Origin: an uncultured Eubacterium sp.
GTDB taxonomy: Bacteria > Bacillota > Clostridia > Lachnospirales > Lachnospiraceae
Assembly: GCA_910579145.1 (NCBI GenBank)
Contig: CAJTTQ010000035.1
Coordinates: 1-25,951, forward strand
Length of the DNA stretch: 25,951 bases
Reading direction: 5' to 3'
Under the pieces are notes generated by a model that did no database searches, had not been told where the DNA came from, and worked only from the letters and a program-made list of their open reading frames with translations. Shown one piece after another: positions 8,893-16,694 of the stretch (position 1 is its first letter; each line of letters starts with the position of its first letter). The translations under genes were made by a program, and so were the position numbers.

Positions 8893-9444
8893 ATGACGGA
8901 TATGCGGGTAATTGTTGCATTTGCCAAACTTGACGATGCAAAAAAAATAAAAAATGTTTTGAACCGGAGCGGATTTGATGATATACTAGCATGTAGCAGC
9001 GCGTATCAGGTCATCAGCGCGGCCAATGATTCCGATGGCGGCGTGGTCGTGTGCGGGTATAAGCTGGCGGATATGCACTACAGCGAACTGTACGGGTATC
9101 TGCCGCGGGAATGTTCGATGTTACTTGTGGCAAGTCCCAGGAAACTCCAGGACTGTTACAGCCAGGACATTGTATGTCTGGCGATGCCGATCCATACGCA
9201 GGAGCTGGTCAGTACGGTGCGGATGATGACGATGGATGTCGCCAGGGAACTGAAACGCCGTCAGAAGACCCGGCCAAAGAGGCGGTCACCCGAAGAGCAG
9301 AAAACGCTTGATGCGGCAAAAGCCCTCCTGATGGAGCGCAATCAGATGACGGAAGCCGAGGCGCACAAATACATACAGAAGTTAAGTATGGACAGCGGCA
9401 ATGATCTGATCGAGACAGCGGAAATGATACTGGCATTGGAATGA
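8893..9444 (+). CDS. ANTAR-domain RNA-binding antiterminator with degenerate receiver domain (NitR/NasT-like)
   Basis: The C-terminal third (about residues 133-181) is a clear ANTAR domain: LDAAKALLMERNQMTEAEA, then LSMDSG and ETAEMIL. ANTAR domains bind paired RNA hairpins and prevent transcription termination. The N-terminal part (about 4-118) has the spacing of a response-regulator receiver, but the phospho-acceptor Asp is Gly55 (VVVCGYKLADM) and the usual K-P pair is M-P (LAMPI). The acidic pair after strand 1 is displaced, so phosphorylation is unlikely. A basic linker (KRRQKTRPKRR) separates the two. The gene follows the GS homologue by 98 bases. Clostridial regulators next to glnA of this kind control nitrogen genes. 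ATG 8893 is only three bases from GGAGG; ATG 8902 is an alternative start. Confidence 0.88.
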   Translation: MTDMRVIVAFAKLDDAKKIKNVLNRSGFDDILACSSAYQVISAANDSDGGVVVCGYKLADMHYSELYGYLPRECSMLLVASPRKLQDCYSQDIVCLAMPIHTQELVSTVRMMTMDVARELKRRQKTRPKRRSPEEQKTLDAAKALLMERNQMTEAEAHKYIQKLSMDSGNDLIETAEMILALE

Positions 9445-9470
9445 TGTCTGGGTTTGGTAGAAATGAGGTT

Positions 9471-9548
9471 AGAGTGAAAAATGAATTTTTCACTCTGCAA
9501 GTTTGTGCGCACACGCCCAAACTTGTGTAATGCGCAAAAAACGTGCGC
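9471..9548 (+). promoter_or_regulatory. stacked hairpins in the carA leader
   Basis: A perfect 11-base inverted repeat (AGAGTGAAAAA at 9471-9481 with its complement at 9486-9496, loop TGAA) is followed by a perfect 8-base one (CAAGTTTG 9498-9505, CAAACTTG 9518-9525). A small GCGC-based repeat (ATGCGC ... GCGCAT) then leads up to the carA ribosome site. No T run follows, so these are not simple terminators, and I do not recognise a PyrR-binding consensus. They may be RNA control elements for carAB, RNA-processing sites or a small dispersed repeat. Confidence 0.55.
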
Positions 9549-9563
9549 GCATGGAGGGAAAGT

Positions 9564-10676
9564 ATGAAAGCCTATTTGATTTTGGAAGACGGAACCGTGT
9601 TTTCGGGAAAAAGTATCGGGAGCACGAGAGAGGTCATAAGTGAGATCGTGTTCAACACTTCCATGACGGGGTATCTCGAAGTGCTGACAGACCCGAGTTA
9701 TGCGGGACAGGCCGTGACGATGACCTACCCGCTGATCGGGAATTACGGTATATGCCGGAAGGATATGGAATCGAAACAATCGAGTGTGGACGGGTTCATC
9801 GTCCGGGAGCTGTCCCGGCTCGGCAGCAACTTCCGGGATGAGCAGAGTATCCAGGATTTTCTCGTGGAACAGAACATTCCGGGGATCGAGGGCATCGACA
9901 CCCGCGCGCTCACAAAGATCCTCCGTGAAAAAGGGACGATGAACGGAATGATCACAACGAATGAAAATTACGAGCTGGATGACGTGATCGGCCGGTTAAA
10001 ACAATATAGGGTTCTCGGTGTCGTGAACAAGGTGACGGTGAAACAACCCGTTACATACGTACCGGGGCAGATCGATACAGATAGCAGCATTCCCGTTACG
10101 AAGAAGGTTGCTATTCTTGACGTTGGGACAAAATTGAATATTGCCAGAAGCCTTTTAGCGCGCGGATGTGAGGTCACGGTATATCCGGCGGGGACGGAGG
10201 CGGAAGTGATCTTAGAGGGAGATCCAGACGGCATTATGATCACAAACGGGCCGGGGGATCCGAAGGAGTGTACGGAGGTGATCGAAACGATCAAACAGAT
10301 TTACGAATCGGGGATCCCCGTTTTCGCAATCTGTCTCGGCCATCAGCTGATGGCGCTGGCTAACGGCGCCGATACGGAGAAAATGAAGTACGGGCACCGC
10401 GGCGCCAATCATCCCGTCAAGGACTTAGAAACCGGGCGCGTGTATATTTCATCCCAGAATCACGGCTATGTCGTCAAGGCGGATACCGTTCCCAGACAGA
10501 AGGCGGACATTTCGTTCGTGAATGTAAACGATGGCACGGTGGAGGGACTGAAATATAAGGAGAAGCCGGTCTTTACCGTGCAGTTTCACCCGGAAGCCTG
10601 TGCCGGGCCGAGGGATTCGGAAGTGTTGTTTGATCGATTTATGACATATATGGAGGAAAACGATGCCAAAAAGTAA
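9564..10676 (+). CDS. carA: carbamoyl-phosphate synthase, small (glutamine amidotransferase) subunit
   Basis: CarA hydrolyses glutamine and channels ammonia to CarB for carbamoyl-phosphate synthesis, which feeds pyrimidines and arginine. The 370-residue protein has the CPSase small-chain N-terminal domain (LEDGTVFSGKSIGS, TSMTGYLEVLTDPSYAGQ, GIDTRALT). A class-I amidotransferase domain follows, with TNGPGDP, the catalytic Cys near residue 257 (ICLGHQLMALANGA), and the His-Glu pair in FHPEACAGPRD. ATG 9564 has GGAGGG five bases upstream; an upstream GTG at 9543 is less convincing. It overlaps carB by 14 bases. It follows the ANTAR gene by 119 bases that are full of hairpins, so it may be controlled separately. 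Confidence 0.96.
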   Translation: MKAYLILEDGTVFSGKSIGSTREVISEIVFNTSMTGYLEVLTDPSYAGQAVTMTYPLIGNYGICRKDMESKQSSVDGFIVRELSRLGSNFRDEQSIQDFLVEQNIPGIEGIDTRALTKILREKGTMNGMITTNENYELDDVIGRLKQYRVLGVVNKVTVKQPVTYVPGQIDTDSSIPVTKKVAILDVGTKLNIARSLLARGCEVTVYPAGTEAEVILEGDPDGIMITNGPGDPKECTEVIETIKQIYESGIPVFAICLGHQLMALANGADTEKMKYGHRGANHPVKDLETGRVYISSQNHGYVVKADTVPRQKADISFVNVNDGTVEGLKYKEKPVFTVQFHPEACAGPRDSEVLFDRFMTYMEENDAKK

Positions 10677-13600
10677 AGGAATTAGGAAAGTCCTGGTCAT
10701 CGGTTCGGGGCCGATCGTCATCGGACAGGCGGCGGAATTTGATTACGCGGGAACGCAGGCGTGCCGTTCCCTGAAAGAAGAGGGGATCGAGGTCGTCCTC
10801 ATCAATTCAAATCCGGCTACGATCATGACGGACAAAGAAATTGCGGATAAGGTCTATATCGAGCCGCTTACGACGGATGTAGTAAAAAATCTCATCCGCA
10901 AGGAAAAGCCGGACAGCGTACTGCCGACGCTCGGCGGGCAGGCGGCGCTCAATATCGCAATGGAGCTGGAAGAGTCCGGTTTTTTGGCAGATCAGCAGGT
11001 GCGTCTGATCGGTACGACGTCCCAGACGATCAAACGGGCGGAAGACCGTCTGGCATTCAAACAGACGATGGAGAAGATCGGGGAGCCGATCGCGGCAAGC
11101 GAGGTCGTGGAAACGGTAGAGGATGCTGTCGCATTTACGAATACGATCGGGTATCCGGTCGTCATCCGTCCGGCGTATACGCTCGGGGGCAGCGGCGGCG
11201 GGATTGCCGATAATGAGGAAGAATTGCGCGATATATGCGCCAACGGACTCCGTCTGTCCCGTGTAGGCCAGTGTCTGATCGAGCGGTGTATCGCGGGTTG
11301 GAAGGAGATCGAATATGAAGTCATGCGCGACGGCAGCGGAAACTGCATCACGGTGTGCAATATGGAAAACCTTGATCCGGTCGGCGTTCACACCGGGGAC
11401 AGCATCGTCGTAGCGCCGTCGCAGACACTCTCCGACAAAGAGTATCAGATGCTCCGTTCATCGGCGCTCAATATCATTACGGAACTTAACATCACCGGGG
11501 GGTGCAACGTGCAGTTTGCCCTGCACCCCGAATCATTTGAATACTGTGTCATCGAGGTCAATCCGCGCGTGAGCCGTTCGTCGGCCCTTGCGTCGAAGGC
11601 GACGGGGTATCCGATCGCGAAGGTGGCGGCCAAGATCGCGCTCGGCTACACGCTCGATGAAATCCCGAACGCGGTGACGGGTAAGACGTTTGCCAGCTTC
11701 GAGCCGGCACTCGATTATTGTGTTGTCAAGATCCCGAGGCTCCCGTTCGATAAATTTATCAAGGCGAAACGGACGCTGACGACGCAGATGAAAGCGACCG
11801 GTGAGGTCATGAGCATCTGTACGAACTTTGAAGGGGCGCTGATGAAAGCGCTCCGCTCCCTTGAGCAGCACATTGACAGCCTTGATATCGGGAGGTATAC
11901 CGACCGCTCGAAAGAGGAACTGCTCGAACGGGTGGAGATCGTGGATGACCGGCGGATCTTCGTGATCGCGGAACTGATCCGCAAGGGCGCTACGTACAGC
12001 GAGATACACGAGATAACAAAAATCGACAAATGGTTTATTGATAAAATCGCGATCCTCGTAGAGATGGAGCAGCGGCTGAAAAACGAAACGCTGACGGCAG
12101 AGCTTCTGTCCGAGGCCAAGCGCATCGAGTTTCCAGACCGCGTCATCGCGGAGTATACGGGGATGACCGAGCGGGAGGTCCGCGCCATGCGGATCGAACA
12201 CGGCATTACCGCATCGTTTAAGATGGTAGATACGTGCGCCGCGGAGTTTGAGGCGGCAACCCCGTATTATTACAGTTGTTTTGGCAGTCAGTGTGAGGTG
12301 GACGCTACGAGGACGAAGAAAAAAGTGCTCGTTCTCGGATCCGGCCCGATCCGGATCGGCCAGGGCATTGAATTTGATTTCTGTTCGGTGCACAGCGCCT
12401 GGTCGCTGGAACAGAGCGGTTTTGAGACGATCATCGTCAACAATAACCCGGAAACGGTCAGCACCGATTTTGACGTGGCAAATAAACTGTATTTTGAGCC
12501 GCTGACGGCGGAGGACGTGGCAAATATCGTGGATCTGGAGCAGCCGGACGGTGCGGTCGTCCAGTTTGGCGGACAGACGGCGATCAAGCTCACGGAAGCG
12601 CTGCGGGATATGGGTGTGCCGATCTTCGGTACGAGCGCGGAAAATGTAGATGCCGCGGAGGACAGGGAACTGTTCGACGCGATTTTGGAGGAATGCGGCA
12701 TTCCGAGGCCGAAAGGCCATACGGTCTACACGGCGGACGAGGCGATCCGCGCGGCCAATGAACTCGGCTATCCGGTGTTAGTCCGCCCGTCTTACGTGCT
12801 CGGCGGCCAGGGGATGCAGATCGCGATCAACGACGACGACATTATGGAATTTATGTCCATCATCAACCGTCATGTGCAGGAACATCCAATCTTAGTCGAT
12901 AAATACCTGATGGGGAAAGAGGTTGAAGTCGACGCCGTATGTGACGGCGAAGAGATACTGATCCCCGGCATCATGGAACATATCGAGCGGGCCGGCATCC
13001 ACTCAGGCGACAGCATTTCCGTCTATCCGGCACAGAGTATCGGCCCGGACACCCAGGACGTGATCGTGGATTATACGGAAAAACTGGCAAAGTCCCTTCA
13101 TGTGATCGGACTGATCAATATTCAGTTCATCGTCTATGAGGAGCAGGTGTTCGTCATCGAGGTCAATCCCCGCTCGTCCCGCACGGTGCCGTATATCAGT
13201 AAGGTGACGGGGATTCCCATCGTCAAACTGGCTTCGCAGGTCATTCTCGGGAAGAAACTGAGGGAGTTAGGTGTTGCGTCCGGATTGGCAAAGAAAGCAG
13301 AACATATCGCGATCAAAATGCCGGTATTTTCGTTTGAAAAACTGCGCGGGGCCGAGATCAGCCTCGGGCCGGAGATGAAATCGACCGGAGAGTGCCTCGG
13401 TATCGCGAAAACATTTAATGAAGCGCTCTCAAAGGCATTTCTAGGTGCAGGGATCTGTCTTCCGAAACATAAGAAAATGATCATGACGGTAAGAAGGCAG
13501 GAACAAAAGGATGCCGTTTCAGTGGCAAAACGTTTTTTGGCCCTTGGATATGAGATCTACGCCACGAGGGGGACACAGAAGGCATTGGCCGAGGCGGGCG

Positions 13601-13866
13601 TGGAAGTGATCGGTGTCAATAAGATCGAGCAGGAGGCGCCGACGCTCATGGATCTTCTGCTCGGGCACGAGATCGACCTCGTGATCGACATTCCGAGACA
13701 GGGAGAAAACTCCCACGACGGATTCCTCATCCGCCGTGTATCGATCGAAACCGGCGTCACCTGCCTGACATCGTTAGACACGGCAAATGCTTTGCTCACG
13801 AGCCTGGAACATACGGATCCGAGCCGGATGTCGCTCATTGATATAGCGGAAGTGAAAGGATGTTGA
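10663..13866 (+). CDS. carB: carbamoyl-phosphate synthase, large subunit
   Basis: CarB makes carbamoyl phosphate from bicarbonate, two ATP and ammonia supplied by CarA. At 1067 residues it is the normal full size. It has the characteristic internal duplication: the first half opens with KVLVIGSGPIVIGQAAEFDY and the second with KVLVLGSGPIRIGQGIEFDF, each leading into an ATP-grasp domain (GYPVVIRPAYTLGGSGGG and GYPVLVRPSYVLGGQGMQ). The C-terminal methylglyoxal-synthase-like regulatory domain (ALGYEIYATRGTQKALAEAG ... DLVIDIPRQGENSHDG) is present. The start overlaps the carA end by 14 bases, which suggests translational coupling. The gene ends 39 bases from the convergent ktrA. No strong terminator is visible there, only a weak CCGAA/TTCGG hairpin near 13870-13885. 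Confidence 0.97.
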   Translation: MPKSKGIRKVLVIGSGPIVIGQAAEFDYAGTQACRSLKEEGIEVVLINSNPATIMTDKEIADKVYIEPLTTDVVKNLIRKEKPDSVLPTLGGQAALNIAMELEESGFLADQQVRLIGTTSQTIKRAEDRLAFKQTMEKIGEPIAASEVVETVEDAVAFTNTIGYPVVIRPAYTLGGSGGGIADNEEELRDICANGLRLSRVGQCLIERCIAGWKEIEYEVMRDGSGNCITVCNMENLDPVGVHTGDSIVVAPSQTLSDKEYQMLRSSALNIITELNITGGCNVQFALHPESFEYCVIEVNPRVSRSSALASKATGYPIAKVAAKIALGYTLDEIPNAVTGKTFASFEPALDYCVVKIPRLPFDKFIKAKRTLTTQMKATGEVMSICTNFEGALMKALRSLEQHIDSLDIGRYTDRSKEELLERVEIVDDRRIFVIAELIRKGATYSEIHEITKIDKWFIDKIAILVEMEQRLKNETLTAELLSEAKRIEFPDRVIAEYTGMTEREVRAMRIEHGITASFKMVDTCAAEFEAATPYYYSCFGSQCEVDATRTKKKVLVLGSGPIRIGQGIEFDFCSVHSAWSLEQSGFETIIVNNNPETVSTDFDVANKLYFEPLTAEDVANIVDLEQPDGAVVQFGGQTAIKLTEALRDMGVPIFGTSAENVDAAEDRELFDAILEECGIPRPKGHTVYTADEAIRAANELGYPVLVRPSYVLGGQGMQIAINDDDIMEFMSIINRHVQEHPILVDKYLMGKEVEVDAVCDGEEILIPGIMEHIERAGIHSGDSISVYPAQSIGPDTQDVIVDYTEKLAKSLHVIGLINIQFIVYEEQVFVIEVNPRSSRTVPYISKVTGIPIVKLASQVILGKKLRELGVASGLAKKAEHIAIKMPVFSFEKLRGAEISLGPEMKSTGECLGIAKTFNEALSKAFLGAGICLPKHKKMIMTVRRQEQKDAVSVAKRFLALGYEIYATRGTQKALAEAGVEVIGVNKIEQEAPTLMDLLLGHEIDLVIDIPRQGENSHDGFLIRRVSIETGVTCLTSLDTANALLTSLEHTDPSRMSLIDIAEVKGC

Positions 13867-13905
13867 ACGCCGAACGCCGTTTCGGTTACAACGCTAAATA
13901 GGTGG

Positions 13906-14565
13906 TTAAACAGATGTCGTCTGCGCGGAAAGCCGGAACACATCTTCGGACTTTCCGATCACGACGATCTGGTCATGTTCCTGAAATCGGTAATCGCCGG
14001 ATGGCATCGGATCGATCTTTTCGCCGTTTTTGATGGCGATGATGTTCACATTATATGTGGATCGCACGTTGATCTCGACGATGGACCGGCCCTTCCATTC
14101 CGGGATGATCGGAAGGTCAAAAATGGAGCAGTCCGCCGTCAGCTCGATGTAGTCAAAAATATTGGTGGCGTTGTAGCGGACGGCAAGTTTTTCCGCAATC
14201 TCCCGTTCGGGGAAAAACACTTCGTCGGCGCCGATCTTTTTTAAAAATTCGGCCTGGCGCGCCTGCTTTGCTTTGGAGATCACACAGGAGGCTCCCTGTT
14301 CTTTTAAGATACAGGTGATTTCCAGCGAGGCATAAAAATTTTCACCGATCGCCACAAAGCAGTAGTCGAAGTTATTGACGCCGATGCTCTGCAGGACGGC
14401 TGGATTTGTGCAGTCTCCCGCGATCGCGTCGCTAAAGATCGTCGATAATTCCTGGATCCGCTCCTCGTTTTTGTCAATGACCATCACATCGTTTCCGAGT
14501 TCCTGCATTTTTGCGGCCAGGCAGGCGCCGAGGGTTCCCATTCCAATGACTAATATTGATTTCAT
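13906..14565 (-). CDS. ktrA: K+ uptake regulatory subunit (KtrA/TrkA family, RCK domains)
   Basis: This 219-residue cytoplasmic protein regulates a K+ transporter by binding nucleotides. The N-terminal RCK Rossmann domain shows ILVIGMGTLGACLA, the acidic end of strand 2 (VMVIDKNEERI) and GDCTNPAVLQSIGV. A C-terminal RCK_C domain follows (SIVEINVRSTYNVNIIAIKN ... GDYRFQEHDQIVVIG). Its size fits the single-repeat KtrA/KtrC type rather than the double-length TrkA of enterobacteria. GGAGG lies a proper distance upstream of the ATG at 14565. It lies downstream of ktrB on the same strand, 71 bases away, and is probably co-transcribed with it. Confidence 0.92.
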   Translation of the reverse strand: MKSILVIGMGTLGACLAAKMQELGNDVMVIDKNEERIQELSTIFSDAIAGDCTNPAVLQSIGVNNFDYCFVAIGENFYASLEITCILKEQGASCVISKAKQARQAEFLKKIGADEVFFPEREIAEKLAVRYNATNIFDYIELTADCSIFDLPIIPEWKGRSIVEINVRSTYNVNIIAIKNGEKIDPMPSGDYRFQEHDQIVVIGKSEDVFRLSAQTTSV

Positions 14566-14636
14566 AAATTTCCTCCATTTTTGTTTTAGAAAAGCTGCTT
14601 CACATTTTTTTGAAGAACGCTGTTTTTTTCGGTTCT

Positions 14637-15980
14637 TTAGCCGATCAGGATCTTTTCCTTCGGCCGTTTCATCGGCGGCTGTTTATCCAGCTCACCGAGT
14701 ACGAGCATCAGGGAGAAACCGCCGATGCGCCCGCTGAACATGAACAGGATCAAGAGCAGGCGGGAGATGGTTCCCAGAGCGGGCGTGATACCCATCGTGA
14801 CGCCCACGGTACATACGGCCGATGTTGTTTCAAAGGAGGCCGAAGCCAGGGAAATGCCCTCGATGTGGCAGATGAGCATCGTGCCGATGACCACATACGT
14901 TAAATAGACGATGATAATGACAGCTGCCTGCTTGACCAGGTCTTTTCCGAGACGCTTTTTAAAGATCGTCGTGTCCGAATTTCCTTTTGCCATCGAAACC
15001 ATCGCGATAAAAATAACGGCGATCGTAGTCGTCTTAATGCCGCCGGCTGTCGAGCCCGGACTTCCTCCGATCATCATGAGAGTGATCGAGAGGAGGACAG
15101 AGGAGGGAGACATCTGGCTGTAATCGATCGTATTGAAGCCGGCTGTCCTCATCGTTGTAGACGCAAAAAACGATTTTAAGAGACGGGTCGCAAAATCGTC
15201 GCCCTGCATCGTATAGGCGCCTTCGAAAATAAAGTAACCGACCGTGCCGATGGATAACATCAGGCCGGCCATGATAAGGATCAGTTTCGTGTGCAGGGAA
15301 TAGCGGCGGACATGCCACTTGTTCTTTAACAGATCCTCCCAAACCAGAAATCCGATACCGCCCAATATGATCAGTCCCGCCAGTGTGAGTCCGACGAGCC
15401 AGTCATCGGCAAAAGCGGTAAACGAAGAAAACGCTTCCTGTTTTCCCATCAGATCAAAACCGGCGTTGCAGAACGCAGAGATCGAGTGGAATACGGCGTA
15501 ATACAAGCCCTGACCCCACCCCATGCGCGGCACGAACCGGATGGCCAGCAAAAGCGCGCCGGCGCCTTCGATACATGCGGTACCGCCTAGAATCCGGCGG
15601 ATCAGCCGGACCATGCCGCCGACCTGGACATTTCCCGCCGCCTGCATGAGGACCATGCGCTCCTGCATGCTGAGTTTCCGTTTCATAAAGATGAACACCA
15701 TCGATATGACTGTCATCAGTCCGATACCGCCGATCTGTATCATGACAAGGATGACAAGTTGTCCAAACAGCGACCAGTTCGTAAATGTATCCGCGATGAC
15801 AAGTCCGGTCACGCATGTGGCGCTCGTAGAGGTAAACAGGGCATCAATCGGTTCCGTCCACTGGCCGGTACGGGAGGAAACGGGAAGACAGAGCAGAAAT
15901 GTACCAGTCAGGATCACGGCGATAAAACTCAGCGCGATGATCCGCGTCGGACTGATCTTGTACATCCATTTGTATAACAT
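14637..15980 (-). CDS. ktrB: K+ (Na+-coupled) transporter membrane subunit, KtrB/TrkH family
   Basis: This 447-residue integral membrane protein is the ion-conducting subunit of a Ktr-type K+ uptake system. It has the fourfold membrane-pore-membrane repeat. Each pore loop ends in the glycine-containing filter segment: TSATCVTGLV, ISAFCNAGFDL, TTMRTAGFNTID and TTSAVCTVGVTMG. Several hydrophobic helices surround these loops, and PGSTAGGIKTTT, typical of the family, is present. The length fits Bacillus KtrB. The ATG at 15980 has GAGGGGG upstream, and a strong promoter reads into it. It is followed by ktrA, giving a two-gene operon on the strand opposite to its neighbours. Confidence 0.93.
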   Translation of the reverse strand: MLYKWMYKISPTRIIALSFIAVILTGTFLLCLPVSSRTGQWTEPIDALFTSTSATCVTGLVIADTFTNWSLFGQLVILVMIQIGGIGLMTVISMVFIFMKRKLSMQERMVLMQAAGNVQVGGMVRLIRRILGGTACIEGAGALLLAIRFVPRMGWGQGLYYAVFHSISAFCNAGFDLMGKQEAFSSFTAFADDWLVGLTLAGLIILGGIGFLVWEDLLKNKWHVRRYSLHTKLILIMAGLMLSIGTVGYFIFEGAYTMQGDDFATRLLKSFFASTTMRTAGFNTIDYSQMSPSSVLLSITLMMIGGSPGSTAGGIKTTTIAVIFIAMVSMAKGNSDTTIFKKRLGKDLVKQAAVIIIVYLTYVVIGTMLICHIEGISLASASFETTSAVCTVGVTMGITPALGTISRLLLILFMFSGRIGGFSLMLVLGELDKQPPMKRPKEKILIG

Positions 15981-16012
15981 GTTCGAGTACCCCCTCGCAT
16001 TTTAATATACTT

Positions 16013-16041
16013 AGTATAATGGCGGGCCATCCAAAAGTCAA
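16013..16041 (-). promoter_or_regulatory. promoter for ktrBA
   Basis: Read on the minus strand, a -35 box TTGACT (complement of 16036-16041) is followed after 17 bases by a -10 box TATACT (complement of 16013-16018), about 30 bases upstream of the ktrB start codon. It is divergent from the rplS promoter at 16083-16111. Confidence 0.7.
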
Positions 16042-16082
16042 GAAATGGTTGACAGAGAAAGGCCTGGCCTGGAAAAAAGTTC

Positions 16083-16111
16083 TTGACGTTTCTACTGTTT
16101 TATGCTATATT
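16083..16111 (+). promoter_or_regulatory. promoter for the rplS cluster
   Basis: TTGACG (16083-16088) and TATATT (16106-16111) are separated by 17 bases, and TGC immediately precedes the -10 box (extended -10). Transcription should start near 16118, leaving a leader of about 108 bases before rplS. Confidence 0.7.
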
Positions 16112-16133
16112 TTTCATGTTGTGAAAAAATAGA

Positions 16134-16180
16134 TGGTCCTCTGGTGCAGCGGCCGGTAAATAAAATGGATGCCGCTTTTG
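16134..16180 (+). promoter_or_regulatory. possible ribosomal protein L19 leader (autoregulatory RNA)
   Basis: Within the rplS leader AGCGGC (16148-16153) pairs exactly with GCCGCT (16171-16176), enclosing a 17-base loop; TGGTCC just upstream could add tertiary or further pairing. A small conserved RNA upstream of rplS is known in Firmicutes as the L19 leader, thought to let L19 repress its own translation. I identify it by position and general shape only, not by a covariance-model match. Confidence 0.4.
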
Positions 16181-16225
16181 TATTATTGCGTTAAGAACAT
16201 CAAAAAATGTAGGAGGAACAACAAA

Positions 16226-16573
16226 ATGAACGAATTGATCAGAAAAATCGAAGAAGCGCAGATGAAAGAAGTCGTTCCAGAATTTGCCGTGGGCGACACC
16301 GTAAGGGTACACGCTAAGGTTATCGAGGGAAATCGGGAAAGAACACAGGTTTTCGAAGGCGTTGTATTGAAACGGCAGGGCGGAAGCAGCCGTGAGACAT
16401 TTACGGTCCGCAAAAATTCCAATGGCATCGGCGTGGAGAAGACGTGGCCTCTGCACTCACCGATCGTAGAGAAGATCGAAGTGATCAGAAGAGGTAAAGT
16501 AAGACGTGCCAAACTGTATTATCTGCGTGACCGCGTAGGTAAGGCGGCAAAAGTAAAAGAGCGCGTTCGCTAA
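16226..16573 (+). CDS. rplS: 50S ribosomal protein L19
   Basis: This is a 115-residue protein, exactly the usual length for L19, which sits at the interface of the two ribosomal subunits. Recognisable segments are FAVGDTVRVHAKVIEGNRER, QVFEGVVL, ETFTVRKNSNGIGVEK, WPLHSPIVEKIEV and the basic tail RRAKLYYLRDRVGKAAKVKE. A strong AGGAGG (16211-16216) lies nine bases before the ATG. It has its own promoter and leader. The genes downstream (signal peptidase-like gene, ylqF) are its usual neighbours in Firmicutes, while trmD and rimM, often just upstream, are absent here. Confidence 0.98.
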   Translation: MNELIRKIEEAQMKEVVPEFAVGDTVRVHAKVIEGNRERTQVFEGVVLKRQGGSSRETFTVRKNSNGIGVEKTWPLHSPIVEKIEVIRRGKVRRAKLYYLRDRVGKAAKVKERVR

Positions 16574-16627
16574 CAAGTGCGCACAAGCCTGTGTGTCGCA
16601 TATGGCTGACGTATGAGAACGATTGAC

Positions 16628-16664
16628 ATAGTGTATGTTATGGCTGGTGCATGGCATACACTAT
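16628..16664 (+). terminator. hairpin after rplS, possible weak terminator or processing site
   Basis: A perfect 10-base inverted repeat, ATAGTGTATG (16628-16637) and CATACACTAT (16655-16664), encloses a 17-base loop and is followed by a T-rich stretch without a proper T run. It may reduce readthrough from rplS or stabilise its transcript. It also covers an in-frame ATG at 16635, which argues for the later start codon of the next gene. Confidence 0.45.
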
Positions 16665-16694
16665 ATTTCTATTTCGTGGTTTTGGGGAAATGAC

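Noticed and set aside
11533..12720. 395-codon open frame on the minus strand opposite carB
   Set aside because: Same cause as the gltD shadow; the carB frame is fully supported by motifs and the antisense product resembles nothing.
16623..16667. TTGACA at 16623 as a promoter for the first signal-peptidase-like gene
   Set aside because: The only good -10-like sequence (TATATT at 16662) is 33 bases away, too far; the region is better explained by the hairpin at 16628-16664.
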